The notes under the pieces are model-generated. The model worked only from the letters and a program-made list of their open reading frames with translations, had not been told where the DNA came from and made no database searches. A stretch of DNA of 64,000 nt, from contig CP014761.1 of assembly GCA_001647635.1 (NCBI GenBank), positions 1,612,001 to 1,676,000 on the forward strand, in the 5' to 3' direction. The position numbers and the translations under genes were made by a program. The stretch is from Leifsonia xyli (GTDB lineage Bacteria; Actinomycetota; Actinomycetes; Actinomycetales; Microbacteriaceae). Below, piece after piece: positions 27,433-37,571 of this stretch (positions are counted from its first letter, which is position 1; the number at the start of each line of letters is the position of its first letter).

Positions 27433-27983
27433 GAGGCGTCCGATCCGGGCTCGGCCCACACGCGCACGGGGTCGTCGACCGTCGCGACGAGGTCGGCGAC
27501 TGGCCCGTATCCGACGAGGTACGCCTGCGGGTCCGCGTCCAGCCACGGGACGAGCACGAACGCCCGCTCATGCGCGCGCGGATGCGGCAGCACGATCCGA
27601 GGGTCGTCGTCCGAGACGATGCGGTCGTAGTCGACGACGTCGATGTCGATGGTGCGGTCCCCCCAACGCTCTTCGCGAACCCGCCCCAGGCCGTCCTCGA
27701 TCGCGTTGACCACACCGAGCAGGTCGAGCGGCTCCAGCAGGGTCCGGACGACGGCGACGGCGTTGAGGTACGCAGGCGCCTCGTCGTCGATGCCGTCGAG
27801 CTTCAGCGCCGGTGTCTCGTACAGGCGCGACACGGACTGCACATCGATGCCCGGCTCACCGCGGACGGCGTCGAGCGCCGCCCGGATGGTCGCCGCACGA
27901 TCCCCGAGGTTGCTGCCGAACGCGAGCACCGCCGGGACGCCGACGCGCATCCGGACCGGCTTGCCGATCGGCGCCGCGTTCAC
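27429..27983 (-). CDS. folK: 2-amino-4-hydroxy-6-hydroxymethyldihydropteridine diphosphokinase
   Basis: 184 residues. The folate enzyme HPPK has AFGSNLGDRAATIR at the N-terminus and DIDVVDYD...LPHPRAHERAFVLVPW near the C-terminus, which hold the metal- and ATP-binding residues. It transfers pyrophosphate from ATP to hydroxymethyl-dihydropterin. The gene starts with GTG inside the end of folB, so translation is coupled. Confidence 0.96.
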   Translation of the reverse strand: MNAAPIGKPVRMRVGVPAVLAFGSNLGDRAATIRAALDAVRGEPGIDVQSVSRLYETPALKLDGIDDEAPAYLNAVAVVRTLLEPLDLLGVVNAIEDGLGRVREERWGDRTIDIDVVDYDRIVSDDDPRIVLPHPRAHERAFVLVPWLDADPQAYLVGYGPVADLVATVDDPVRVWAEPGSDAS

Positions 27984-28363
27984 GGCCGGCTCCGCAGGAT
28001 GCGCACGGCGACGTCGCCGAACGGCACGGAGATGGGCGCCTGCGGCTTGTGCACGGTGACCTCGACCGCGTCCACCGGCTCATGGGCCAGTACGGTGGCG
28101 GCGACGCGCTCGGCGACGGTCTCGATGAGGTCGACGGGGTCGCGCTCGACGGCCCCTACGACCTCCTCGGCCAGCTCGCCGTAGTGGACGGTCGCCCCGA
28201 GGTCGTCGCCGGCGGACGCCTGCGACAGGTCGAGCCAGGCCGTCACGTCGACGACGAACTCCTGGCCCTGCTCGCGCTCGAAGTCGAAGACCCCGTGATG
28301 GGCGCGCACGCGCAACCCGGTCAGGATGATCGAGTCCGTCTGCCGTGACTGGATGCTATTCAT
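27980..28363 (-). CDS. folB: Dihydroneopterin aldolase
   Basis: 127 residues. FolB with VRAHHGVFDFEREQGQEFVVDV at the start, LAEEVVGAVE in the middle and AVEVTVHKPQAPI near the end, the last holding the conserved KPxAP motif. It cleaves dihydroneopterin for folate synthesis. It overlaps folP by 8 bp and folK by 4 bp. Confidence 0.96.
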   Translation of the reverse strand: MNSIQSRQTDSIILTGLRVRAHHGVFDFEREQGQEFVVDVTAWLDLSQASAGDDLGATVHYGELAEEVVGAVERDPVDLIETVAERVAATVLAHEPVDAVEVTVHKPQAPISVPFGDVAVRILRSRP

Positions 28364-29159
28364 CGCGTCCAGCTTGCCACGAGCGCACCACGTCGAGAGC
28401 CATCCGCGTCGACGGCACGTCGTGCACGCGCACCGCCCACGCTCCCGCCTGCGCGGCCAGCGCGGAGATGACCGCGGTCGGGGCGTCCCTGTCCTCGGCG
28501 GGCGCGCCCTCCGGCAGCAGCGCGCCGAGGAACCGCTTCCGCGAGGCGCCGATGAGCACCGGGTAGCCGAGCGTCTCGAACTCGTGCAGCCCGGCGAGCA
28601 CCTGCCAGTTGTGGCGGGCGTTCTTCGAGAAGCCGAGACCGGGGTCCAGGATCAGCTTGGCCGGGTCGACGCCGCGACGGACGAGGTCGGTCACTCGCGC
28701 CGACAGCTCCGACCGCACCTCGGCGACCGTGTGCTCGTACACCGCGCGCGAGTCCGCGGCGTCGAGCCGGCCGCGCCAGTGCATGACGACGTACTGCGCG
28801 TCCGTGTCGAGGACCGCATCCGGCATCCGGGGGTCGGCGAGGCCGCCCGACACGTCGTTGATGATGGCGGCACCGGCTTCGACGGCGGCGCGCGCGGTCG
28901 AGGCGTTGAGGGTGTCGACGCTCACGGTCACACCCCGCGCCGCGAGCTCCTGGATGACAGGGACGACGCGGGCCTGCTCCTCCTCCGGCTCGACGCGCAC
29001 AGCCCCCGGCCGGGTGGACTCACCCCCGACGTCGATCATGTCCGCTCCCTGGGCGACCAGGTCGAGGCCGTGCGCGATCGCCGCCTCCGGCTCGAGCCAG
29101 AGCCCGCCGTCGCTGAACGAGTCCGGCGTCACGTTGAGGACGCCCATGATGAGGGTCAC
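28356..29159 (-). CDS. folP: Dihydropteroate synthase
   Basis: 267 residues with the pterin-binding barrel signatures MGVLNVTPDSFSDGG, DVGGESTRPGA and the Lys/Asp region LILDPGLGFSKNARHNW. GASRKRF near the C-terminus is the product-site motif. It condenses dihydropterin pyrophosphate with p-aminobenzoate and is the sulfonamide target. The GTG start overlaps the folE stop by 4 bp. Confidence 0.97.
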   Translation of the reverse strand: MTLIMGVLNVTPDSFSDGGLWLEPEAAIAHGLDLVAQGADMIDVGGESTRPGAVRVEPEEEQARVVPVIQELAARGVTVSVDTLNASTARAAVEAGAAIINDVSGGLADPRMPDAVLDTDAQYVVMHWRGRLDAADSRAVYEHTVAEVRSELSARVTDLVRRGVDPAKLILDPGLGFSKNARHNWQVLAGLHEFETLGYPVLIGASRKRFLGALLPEGAPAEDRDAPTAVISALAAQAGAWAVRVHDVPSTRMALDVVRSWQAGRDE

Positions 29160-29734
29160 GCGTCGCCACGCCCGATCAGCGCCATGAGCTCGGCGCGCGC
29201 GGCGGGGTCGGCATACGTGCCGCGCGTGGCGACCGTGACCGTCGTGCTGCCGGTCTGCCGCGGGCCGCGGGTGGTCACGCAGCTCTGCGACGCATCCAGC
29301 ACCACCAGCACGCCACGGGCGCCGGTGCCCTGCTCGATCGTGTCGGCGATCTGCTCGGTCAGCCGCTCCTGCAGCTGCGGTCGCGCGGCGAGGGTCTCGA
29401 TGACGCGTGGGATGCGGCCGAGGCCGACCACGGTGTCTCCCGGCAGGTAGGCGACGTGCGCGACGCCGGTGAACGGCAGGAGGTGGTGCTCGCAGACCGA
29501 CCGGAAGGCGATGTCGCGCATCAGGACCGTCTCGGCGGTGCGGCCGTCCTCCAGCGGGATCGCGTCGCCCAGCTCGCCTGCCGCGTCACGGCCGACGCCC
29601 GCGAAGAACTCCGCGTAGGCGTCCGCTACGCGCGACGGCGTGCTCTGCAACCCCGGACGCGCCGGATCCTCGCCGATGGCGGCGAGGATCTCGGCGACGG
29701 CCGCTTCGATGCGCGGACGATCGATTCCGGCCAT
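29156..29734 (-). CDS. folE: GTP cyclohydrolase I
   Basis: 192 residues. Zinc- and substrate-site motifs are intact: SVCEHHLLPFTGVAHVAYLP, then GLGRIPRVIETLAARPQLQE and CVTTRGPRQTGSTT. It opens GTP to dihydroneopterin triphosphate, the first folate step. The start lies 13 bp after the ftsH stop, consistent with one long ftsH-folEPBK operon. Confidence 0.97.
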   Translation of the reverse strand: MAGIDRPRIEAAVAEILAAIGEDPARPGLQSTPSRVADAYAEFFAGVGRDAAGELGDAIPLEDGRTAETVLMRDIAFRSVCEHHLLPFTGVAHVAYLPGDTVVGLGRIPRVIETLAARPQLQERLTEQIADTIEQGTGARGVLVVLDASQSCVTTRGPRQTGSTTVTVATRGTYADPAARAELMALIGRGDA

Positions 29735-29747
29735 GCGCGCGGCGGCC

Positions 29748-31751
<2,004 letters not shown>

Positions 31752-31827
31752 GGTGCGACCACAGTACCGCCTGGCCGCTGTGGGCCGCCTGCGTGTTCGC
31801 TCTGGGCGGTCTGGGGGCGCCGTGGCC

Positions 31828-32379
31828 TCAGCTGTAGACGGCGGGCGCGAGGATCCCCACGCCGCGAAGCGTGCGGTAGCGCTCGTCGTAGTCGAGCCCG
31901 TAGCCGACCACGAACTGGTTCGGGATGTCGAAGCCGACGTACTTCACGTCGATCTCGACGCGCGCCGCCTCCGGCTTGCGCAGCAGGGTGAAGATCTCGA
32001 TCGACTCGGGGCCGCGGCTGCGCAGGTTCGACAGCAGCCAGGACAGCGTCAGACCGGAGTCGATGATGTCCTCGACGATGAGCACGGTCTTGCCGCCGAG
32101 GTCGGTGTCGAGGTCTTTGAGGATGCGCACCACGCCGCTCGACTGGGTGCCGCTGCCGTACGAGCTGACGGCCATCCAGTCCATCGTGACCGGGATGCGG
32201 AGCTCGCGGGACAGGTCGGCCATGATCATGACCGCGCCCTTCAGCACGCCGATCAGCAGCACGTCCTTGCCGGCGTAATCGCGCTCCACGTCGCGCGCCA
32301 GCTCGGCGATCCGGGAGCGGATCTGCTCCTCGGTGATCAGAATCTCGGTCAGGTCGTTCTCGACGTCCGTGAGTTCCAT
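31828..32379 (-). CDS. hpt: Hypoxanthine phosphoribosyltransferase
   Basis: 183 residues. The PRPP-binding motif [20 protein letters not shown] is complete, and the start [20 protein letters not shown] and the strand [20 protein letters not shown] fit the family. It makes IMP and GMP from hypoxanthine and guanine. The tilS-hpt-ftsH order is widely conserved in bacteria. Confidence 0.96.
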   Translation of the reverse strand: MELTDVENDLTEILITEEQIRSRIAELARDVERDYAGKDVLLIGVLKGAVMIMADLSRELRIPVTMDWMAVSSYGSGTQSSGVVRILKDLDTDLGGKTVLIVEDIIDSGLTLSWLLSNLRSRGPESIEIFTLLRKPEAARVEIDVKYVGFDIPNQFVVGYGLDYDERYRTLRGVGILAPAVYS

Positions 32380-32396
32380 GGGGGAGGCGCTGTCCT

Positions 32397-33487
32397 TCAG
32401 GTGGTGGGATGGAAACTGAGCAGCCCGTTCTGCCTGACCACTCTAACGCCTGGCAGATCGAGCGGGCCCTGCCCGTGCCAGTCGGTGATGAGGGCGGCGA
32501 CGGCGAGGGTGTGGGCGCGGGTGAGCGAGACCCCGAACTCGGCCGAGACGACCAGGCGGATGATGCGCTGACGCAGCGCGGCCGGGTCGGCGGCGAGGCC
32601 GCGGACGTCGAGCGTGACCGCGCCGTCGTCCGCCTGGCCGACCAACTCCTGCGCCCACTCGAGGGCGAGGCCGTCGAGAGCATCGTCGTCCTCGCGCAGC
32701 TGCTCGGCGGTGCGGGCGAGCGCCTCGGCGACCCCGGGCCCCAGCTCGCGTTCCAGGACGGGGAGCACGGCGTTCCGCACGCGCACGCGCGTATAAGAGG
32801 GGTGGTCGTTGTGCGGGTCGTCCCACGGCTCCAGGCGGCTGTCGCCGCAGAATGCGCGCGTCTCGGAGCGGCGGAGACCCAGGAAAGGACGCAGCAGGCG
32901 GCCGGTGTCGGGGCGCATCCCCTGGAGGCTGGAGGGGCCGGAGCCGCGGGCGAGGCCGAGCAGGACGGTCTCGGCCTGATCGTCGAGAGTATGAGCGAGC
33001 AGGATGCGCTCGGCGCCGGTCTCGGCGAGCGCGCGATCGAAGGCGGCGTGGCGGGCGGCGCGTGCCGCGCCCTCGGGGCCGCCGCCGTCAGGGACCCCGA
33101 CCCGCCTGACGAGCACGGGGTCGAGGCCGAGCGCGGTCGCCTGTTCGGCGGCGCGCGCGGCGACGGCGTCGGAGCCCGGCTGCAGGCCGTGGTCGACGAT
33201 GACGGCGCCGGCGCGGAAGCCGCTGCGCGGGCCACGAACGCCGTCGCGGCGGCGAGCGCCAGCGAGTCGGCTCCCCCGCTCAATCCCACCAGCACCAGGG
33301 CGCCCAGACCGAGGGGTGCGGGGAGGGCGGGGCCGTGGTCGTCGTGCGGGTCGACGGGCGGGAGGGACGCGGCGGCCGCGAGCGCCGTGCGGACCGCGCG
33401 GCGCGCATCCGCGATCGGCGGCGTGAGCCGGGGCCGGCGCGGGCCGTCAGGGGAGCCCGGGGAACCGGGCGAACCGTTGAGGGGCAC
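32397..33487 (-). pseudogene. tilS: tRNA(Ile)-lysidine synthetase, frameshifted
   Basis: The N-terminal frame (GTG at 33487) encodes the PP-loop ATP pyrophosphatase motif VGLSGGADSLALAAATAFVA. Around 33222-33234 the protein moves to another frame, where AVIVDHGLQPGSDAVAARAA, ILLAHTLDDQAETVLLGLARGSG and the TilS C-terminal part follow to the stop. Joined they give a roughly 360-residue TilS that converts the CAU anticodon of tRNA-Ile to lysidine-AU. Because that reaction is normally essential, an indel in the assembly within a GC-rich run is the likelier reading than true decay. A working suppressor or a second tilS elsewhere cannot be excluded. Confidence 0.85.
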
Positions 33488-33530
33488 CTAGTAACGTTAG
33501 TGCGGAATCACGACCACAAAGGAGCACGGC

Positions 33531-34022
33531 ATGGCCGAATACGACGTCGTCATCGAGATCCCCAAGGGGAGCCGCAACAAGTACGAGGTGGACCACGAGA
33601 CGGGTCGCGTGTACCTCGACCGCGTGCTGTTCACCAGCTTCGTCTACCCGACCGACTACGGCTTCTTCGAGAACACCCTCGGCGACGACGGCGACCCGCT
33701 GGACGCCCTCGTGCTGCTCGAGTACCCGGTGTTCCCGGGCGTCGGCGTGAAGGTCCGCCCGGTCGCCGTGCTGAACATGAGCGACGAGGCCGGCGGCGAC
33801 GCGAAGATCATCGCCGTCCCCTACAAGGACCCGCGCTGGCAGCACATCCAGGATGTGAACGACATCCCCGAGCAGACCCGCAAGGAGATCGAGCACTTCT
33901 TCGCCCGCTACAAGGACCTCGAGCCGGGCAAGTTCGTCAACATCGAGGGCTGGGGCGACGCCGCGGAGGCGGACTCCCTCGTCCAGAAGGCCATCGCGAA
34001 GCTGGCCGCCGAGGGCCACTGA
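33531..34022 (+). CDS. ppa: Inorganic pyrophosphatase
   Basis: 163 residues. A family I soluble pyrophosphatase with [22 protein letters not shown], then [22 protein letters not shown], which includes the DxDPxD metal motif, and [15 protein letters not shown]. It hydrolyses PPi to drive biosynthesis. Divergent from tilS, with a ribosome binding site AAAGGAG just upstream. Confidence 0.98.
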   Translation: MAEYDVVIEIPKGSRNKYEVDHETGRVYLDRVLFTSFVYPTDYGFFENTLGDDGDPLDALVLLEYPVFPGVGVKVRPVAVLNMSDEAGGDAKIIAVPYKDPRWQHIQDVNDIPEQTRKEIEHFFARYKDLEPGKFVNIEGWGDAAEADSLVQKAIAKLAAEGH

Positions 34023-34043
34023 CCCTCAGCCGCCGAGCACAGG

Positions 34044-34080
34044 AAAAACGCTCCCGATCATCTCGATCGGGAGCGTTTTT
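34044..34080. terminator. Bidirectional intrinsic terminator
   Basis: AAAAACGCTCCCGATC pairs with GATCGGGAGCGTTTTT around a short loop. It sits between the convergent ppa and NlpC/P60 genes, with A- and T-tracts on the two sides, so it can end both. Confidence 0.93.
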
Positions 34081-34103
34081 CGTGTGCTCGCGAGCTTGTG
34101 GGG

Positions 34104-35408
34104 TCAGGCGCTTGGGCGCGCGACCAGGTACCAGGGTGAGCCCCAGACGGACTGGATCTTGACCACGTCGCCCTCGGTGGGGGCGGCTATCATCCTGCCG
34201 CCGCCGATGTAGATGCCCACGTGGTAGAAGTCGCCGGGACCGTCGCCCCAGAAGATGAGGTCGCCCGCCTGCTTGGCGTTGTACGAGACCAGCTGACCCC
34301 GGTTCGCCGCCGTGTAGTACTGGTTGTTGACCGAGTGGGAGCCGATGTACAGGCCGGCGTAGGCGTACGCCTTCATCGTGAGGCCCGAGCAGTCGTAGCC
34401 GACCGGACCCTCTCCGCCGAAGATGTACGGCTTGCCGAGCTGGGCGCGCGCGTAGGCGATGGCGGTGTCGACCACGTTGCCGTTCGGTGCCGCGGGGGCT
34501 GCGGGGGCCGATCCGCCGCCGGACGCGGGCGCGGAGCCGCCTCCGCCGGACGACACGGGGGGCCGGTTCGCGGCGGCAGCGGCGGCCGCAGCGGCAGCTG
34601 CCTCGGCGGCCTTGCGCGCCGCCTCCTGCTGCGCCTTCACCTGCTCGCCCTGGAGGTACGCCGCCTCGGTCTGCGCCGAGGTGTTCTTGAGCGTCGCGAG
34701 CTGCGCGACCAGCTCGGTGGACTTCTGCTGCTGGGTCGCGAGCGCCGCCTGCGCCTTGGCCTGCGCATCCTGTGCCGCCGCGAGCGCCTTGTCGGCCTCG
34801 TCGGCGAGCTTCGTGCGCTCGGTCTTGGCCGCCTTGGCCTGCGCGGTCAGCGCGTCGGCAGTGTTCTTGTCCTTCGTGGCCTGGTCGTAGACGGCCTTGG
34901 ACTGCTCGGTGAGCTTGCTCATCGTGCCGAGCTGGAACAGGAGCTTGTCCGCCGCCGAGCCCGAGCCGCCGCCCTTGAGCATGAGGTCGGTGGTGACGTC
35001 TCCCCCGCCCGACTTCGCCAGGTGCGAGGCGAGCAGGCCGGCGCGCATCTTCGACGTCTTGGCCTTGTCGGCGGCCTCGGCGGCCTGCTTCTGCAGGTCG
35101 TCGGCCTTCGCGGTCGCCGCGGACAGCGCATCCTTCGCCTGGAAGTAGGCCTCCGCCGCCTTCTCGGATGCGACGCGCGCCGCATCCACGCTGGACTGCA
35201 GGCCGCCGATCAGCTGGGTGATGTTGTCGATCATCGCCTGCTGGTTTGCGACGTTGTTCTTCGCCTGCTGCACGTCGTTCCACGACGGATAGTCGACCGC
35301 CTGCGCGGGCGCGACGATGCCGATGGATGCGGTGACCGCGCCCATCACGCCCGCGCCGATCGCGAGGCCCGGGCGCACCCGGCTGGTCTTCTCGTTGTCG
35401 CTAGCCAA
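34104..35408 (-). CDS. Secreted NlpC/P60 endopeptidase with coiled coil
   Basis: 434 residues. A signal sequence (about 1-37) is followed by DYPSWNDVQQAKNNVANQQ and a long coiled coil of about 220 residues rich in Ala, Lys, Gln and Glu. A Pro/Gly/Ser linker leads to a C-terminal NlpC/P60 domain with Cys340 in YDCSGL and His396 in FYHVGIYIG. Such RipC-type proteins cut wall peptides and are activated at the division site by FtsX-like partners. It overlaps the upstream M23 gene by 8 bp. Confidence 0.94.
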   Translation of the reverse strand: MASDNEKTSRVRPGLAIGAGVMGAVTASIGIVAPAQAVDYPSWNDVQQAKNNVANQQAMIDNITQLIGGLQSSVDAARVASEKAAEAYFQAKDALSAATAKADDLQKQAAEAADKAKTSKMRAGLLASHLAKSGGGDVTTDLMLKGGGSGSAADKLLFQLGTMSKLTEQSKAVYDQATKDKNTADALTAQAKAAKTERTKLADEADKALAAAQDAQAKAQAALATQQQKSTELVAQLATLKNTSAQTEAAYLQGEQVKAQQEAARKAAEAAAAAAAAAAANRPPVSSGGGGSAPASGGGSAPAAPAAPNGNVVDTAIAYARAQLGKPYIFGGEGPVGYDCSGLTMKAYAYAGLYIGSHSVNNQYYTAANRGQLVSYNAKQAGDLIFWGDGPGDFYHVGIYIGGGRMIAAPTEGDVVKIQSVWGSPWYLVARPSA

Positions 35409-36663
35409 GGGGTGCCTGCCGATCTCTCATGAACGGGATGCCGTCGATCTTGACGTCGTTGATGCGGACCTCGTAGTGCAGGTGGCAGCCGGTCGAGGCG
35501 CCGGTCGTGCCGACGCGGGCGATCGGCTGGCCGGCGCCGACGTGCTGGCCGATGCCGACGAGGATGCCGCCGTTGCGGATGTGCGCGTAGCCGGTCTTGA
35601 CGGCGCTGCCGTTGTCGAGCAGCACGAAGTTGCCGTAGCTGCCGTTCGGGCCCGCGTAGATGACGGTGCCCTCGTGGGCGGCGTAGATGGGCGCGTTGCA
35701 GGAGGCGCCGATGTCGATTCCGAGGTGGTACGTGCTGCCCACGCCGCCCGGGGACGGACGCGCGCCGAAGCCGTCCGTGATGGGACCGGCGGCGGGCACC
35801 GCCCAGCCCTGCGGTCCGACGTAGCCGCCGGGCAGGCCGCCCGAACCGCGCGCCGCAGCTGCGGCCGCGGCGGCGGCGACGCCGGCCTCGTAGCCGGCCA
35901 CCGTCTTGGCGGTGGCGTCCTTGAGGGCGGCGAGCTGCGCCTGCATGATGACGATCTGCTTCTGCTGCTCGGCCAGCTTGTCCTGCGCGGCCTTCGCCGC
36001 CGCGATCGCGGCCTGCATGGCGGCCTCGGCGGCGACGCGCAGCTTCTCGCGCTCCGCCTTCTTCTCATCGGCCTGCGCGGCCAGGGCCTTGGCGGTGTTC
36101 TGCGCGGACTTGGCGTCCGTGTAGACCTTGTTGGACTGCTCCACGAGCTTGGACATGCTGCCCAGGTCGTTGAGCAGCTTCTCCGGGCTCGTCGAGGTCG
36201 CGTGGTTGCCGCTGAGGAAGAGATTGGCGGTCAGATTGCGGCCACCGGTGCGGTAGAGCTGTGCGGCGAGCTTGCCCGCCTGGGTGCTCGCGTCGTCCGC
36301 CTTCTTCTTGCTCGCGGCGGCCTGGGTCTCGAGGTTGAGGAGCTCGATGGTCGCGTTGTCGAGCGCAGCCTGCGCCGCCTCGAGCTCCTGGCCGCGCTTG
36401 ACGGCGGCGGCCTGCGTATCCGCGACCTCCTGCTTGAGCTGCGCGATGAGGCCGTTGATGCGGTTCACCTGCGCGGACGCGGCCCCCTCGTTCGCCTTGG
36501 CGTTCTGCACGTCCTGCCAGGACGGGTAGTTGTCGGCGTAGGCGGGGGCGGCGACGGCGCCGACGGCGGTGACGACCGCCACGGCCAGGCCGGCGAGGGC
36601 AGCGCGCACCGCCCGGCGGCGGGGGCCGCTCGGGGAGGTCGGGGGGCTCGTTTCGCGTCTCAT
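35401..36663 (-). CDS. Secreted M23 metalloendopeptidase with coiled coil
   Basis: 420 residues. The signal sequence ends near residue 44, followed by NYPSWQDVQNAKANEGAASA and a coiled coil closely parallel to that of the downstream gene. The C-terminal M23/LytM domain carries the zinc ligands His313 and Asp317 (STYHLGIDIG), His361 (GYAHIRNGG) and the catalytic His394 and His396 (CHLHYEV). It is active-looking, unlike EnvC-type regulators that lack ligands. The two genes look like duplicates of one coiled-coil module with different catalytic ends. Confidence 0.94.
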   Translation of the reverse strand: MRRETSPPTSPSGPRRRAVRAALAGLAVAVVTAVGAVAAPAYADNYPSWQDVQNAKANEGAASAQVNRINGLIAQLKQEVADTQAAAVKRGQELEAAQAALDNATIELLNLETQAAASKKKADDASTQAGKLAAQLYRTGGRNLTANLFLSGNHATSTSPEKLLNDLGSMSKLVEQSNKVYTDAKSAQNTAKALAAQADEKKAEREKLRVAAEAAMQAAIAAAKAAQDKLAEQQKQIVIMQAQLAALKDATAKTVAGYEAGVAAAAAAAAARGSGGLPGGYVGPQGWAVPAAGPITDGFGARPSPGGVGSTYHLGIDIGASCNAPIYAAHEGTVIYAGPNGSYGNFVLLDNGSAVKTGYAHIRNGGILVGIGQHVGAGQPIARVGTTGASTGCHLHYEVRINDVKIDGIPFMRDRQAPLG

Positions 36664-37036
36664 AGGGTTACCGACCCGCTCGCTTCCGCTTCCACTCTGG
36701 TCGCACAAGTCACACGGGTCCCACGGTCAACATGCGCCACTCTAGCAACATGGGGCCCGGATCGCCCCGAGAGAAGGCGGCCGGACGGTGGTCGGGGGCG
36801 TGCGCTCACGCGGGCGGCCGGGGGACCGCCTGGCCCGCAGACTACGGGGCGAACGCGGCCGTCTAAGGGATTTCCGGGTGGCGTTGCGTGAACCGGAAAG
36901 CGGCCCGAAACCGGCCGATCAGCGGCCAGACGGCGTCGACCCGCCCGGGATCCGAGCCCGATTCGCATTAACGATGAACCTTCCGTATGCTTGTTCGTCG
37001 GTGGTCAACGGGAGCGAAAGCCCTCCGAGACGATCC
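36664..37036. other. Intergenic region between wall hydrolases and tRNAs
   Basis: About 370 bases with no supported gene on either strand. It must hold the promoter for the M23 gene (left end) and for the tRNA transcripts (right end). No operator or riboswitch was recognised. Confidence 0.5.
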
Positions 37037-37109
37037 GGCCCCATCGTTTAGCGGCCTAGGACGCCGCCCTTTCACGGCGGTAGCACGGGTTCGAATCCCG
37101 TTGGGGTCA
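37037..37109 (+). tRNA. tRNA-Glu (anticodon TTC)
   Basis: GGCCCCA pairs with TGGGGTC, with discriminator A. The anticodon stem CCGCC/GGCGG encloses a loop with TTC, and the T-arm is GGTTCGAATCC. CCA is not encoded. Confidence 0.97.
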
Positions 37110-37154
37110 CGGTCCAACGGGTCGTCCACTACAATTCAAAAAGCAACACATCGA

Positions 37155-37231
37155 GGCCCTGTAGCGCAGTTGGTTAGCGTGCCGCCCTGTCACGGCGGAG
37201 GTCGCGGGTTCAAGTCCCGTCAGGGTCGCCA
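37155..37231 (+). tRNA. tRNA-Asp (anticodon GTC)
   Basis: GGCCCTG pairs with CAGGGTC, with discriminator G and an encoded CCA. The anticodon stem CCGCC/GGCGG encloses the loop CTGTCAC, giving GTC. It lies 45 bases after tRNA-Glu and is probably cotranscribed. Confidence 0.97.
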
Positions 37232-37291
37232 CGGCGACAAGCCCTTCCGAACGGAAGGGCTTCCGTCTAGGTGGATGCGAGAGCATCCCCT

Positions 37292-37367
37292 GGCTCTGTA
37301 GCTCAGTTGGTAGAGCGTTCGACTGAAAATCGAAAGGTCACCGGATCGATGCCGGTCGGAGCCACCA
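37292..37367 (+). tRNA. tRNA-Phe (anticodon GAA)
   Basis: GGCTCTG pairs with CGGAGCC, with discriminator A and an encoded CCA. The anticodon arm contains TGAAAAT with GAA as anticodon. It is the last of the tRNA cluster. Confidence 0.97.
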
Positions 37368-37374
37368 GAGGAAA

Positions 37375-37397
37375 CCCCCGGTCAGCCGGGGGTTTTT
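37375..37397 (+). terminator. Intrinsic terminator of the tRNA cluster
   Basis: CCCCCGG and CCGGGGG pair around TCAG, followed directly by TTTTT. It ends the Glu-Asp-Phe transcript. Confidence 0.94.
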
Positions 37398-37442
37398 CTT
37401 CTCGGCGTACTGCCAACCCGCCCGCGACGCTCTGCGGGCTCT

Positions 37443-37560
37443 AGAGCAGGGCCCGGATCGCAGACGCGGCGTCCTCCGCGGCCTGGCCGGGGCCGCGCGT
37501 GCCGGACGACAGCAGGAGCGCCCAAACGGGGGTGTTTACACACCCTGACGCATCCGCGAG
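37443..37560 (-). other. Possible remnant of a minus-strand gene end
   Basis: Read on the minus strand, the frame that stops at 37443 gives a gene-like C-terminus (TPVWALLLSSGTRGPGQAAE, then AIRALL). It runs back toward the start of the surface-protein gene, where the frame becomes unconvincing. It may be the tail of a truncated gene or a chance open frame in high-GC DNA. No family was recognised. Confidence 0.2.
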
Positions 37561-37571
37561 TATGAGCGTCC

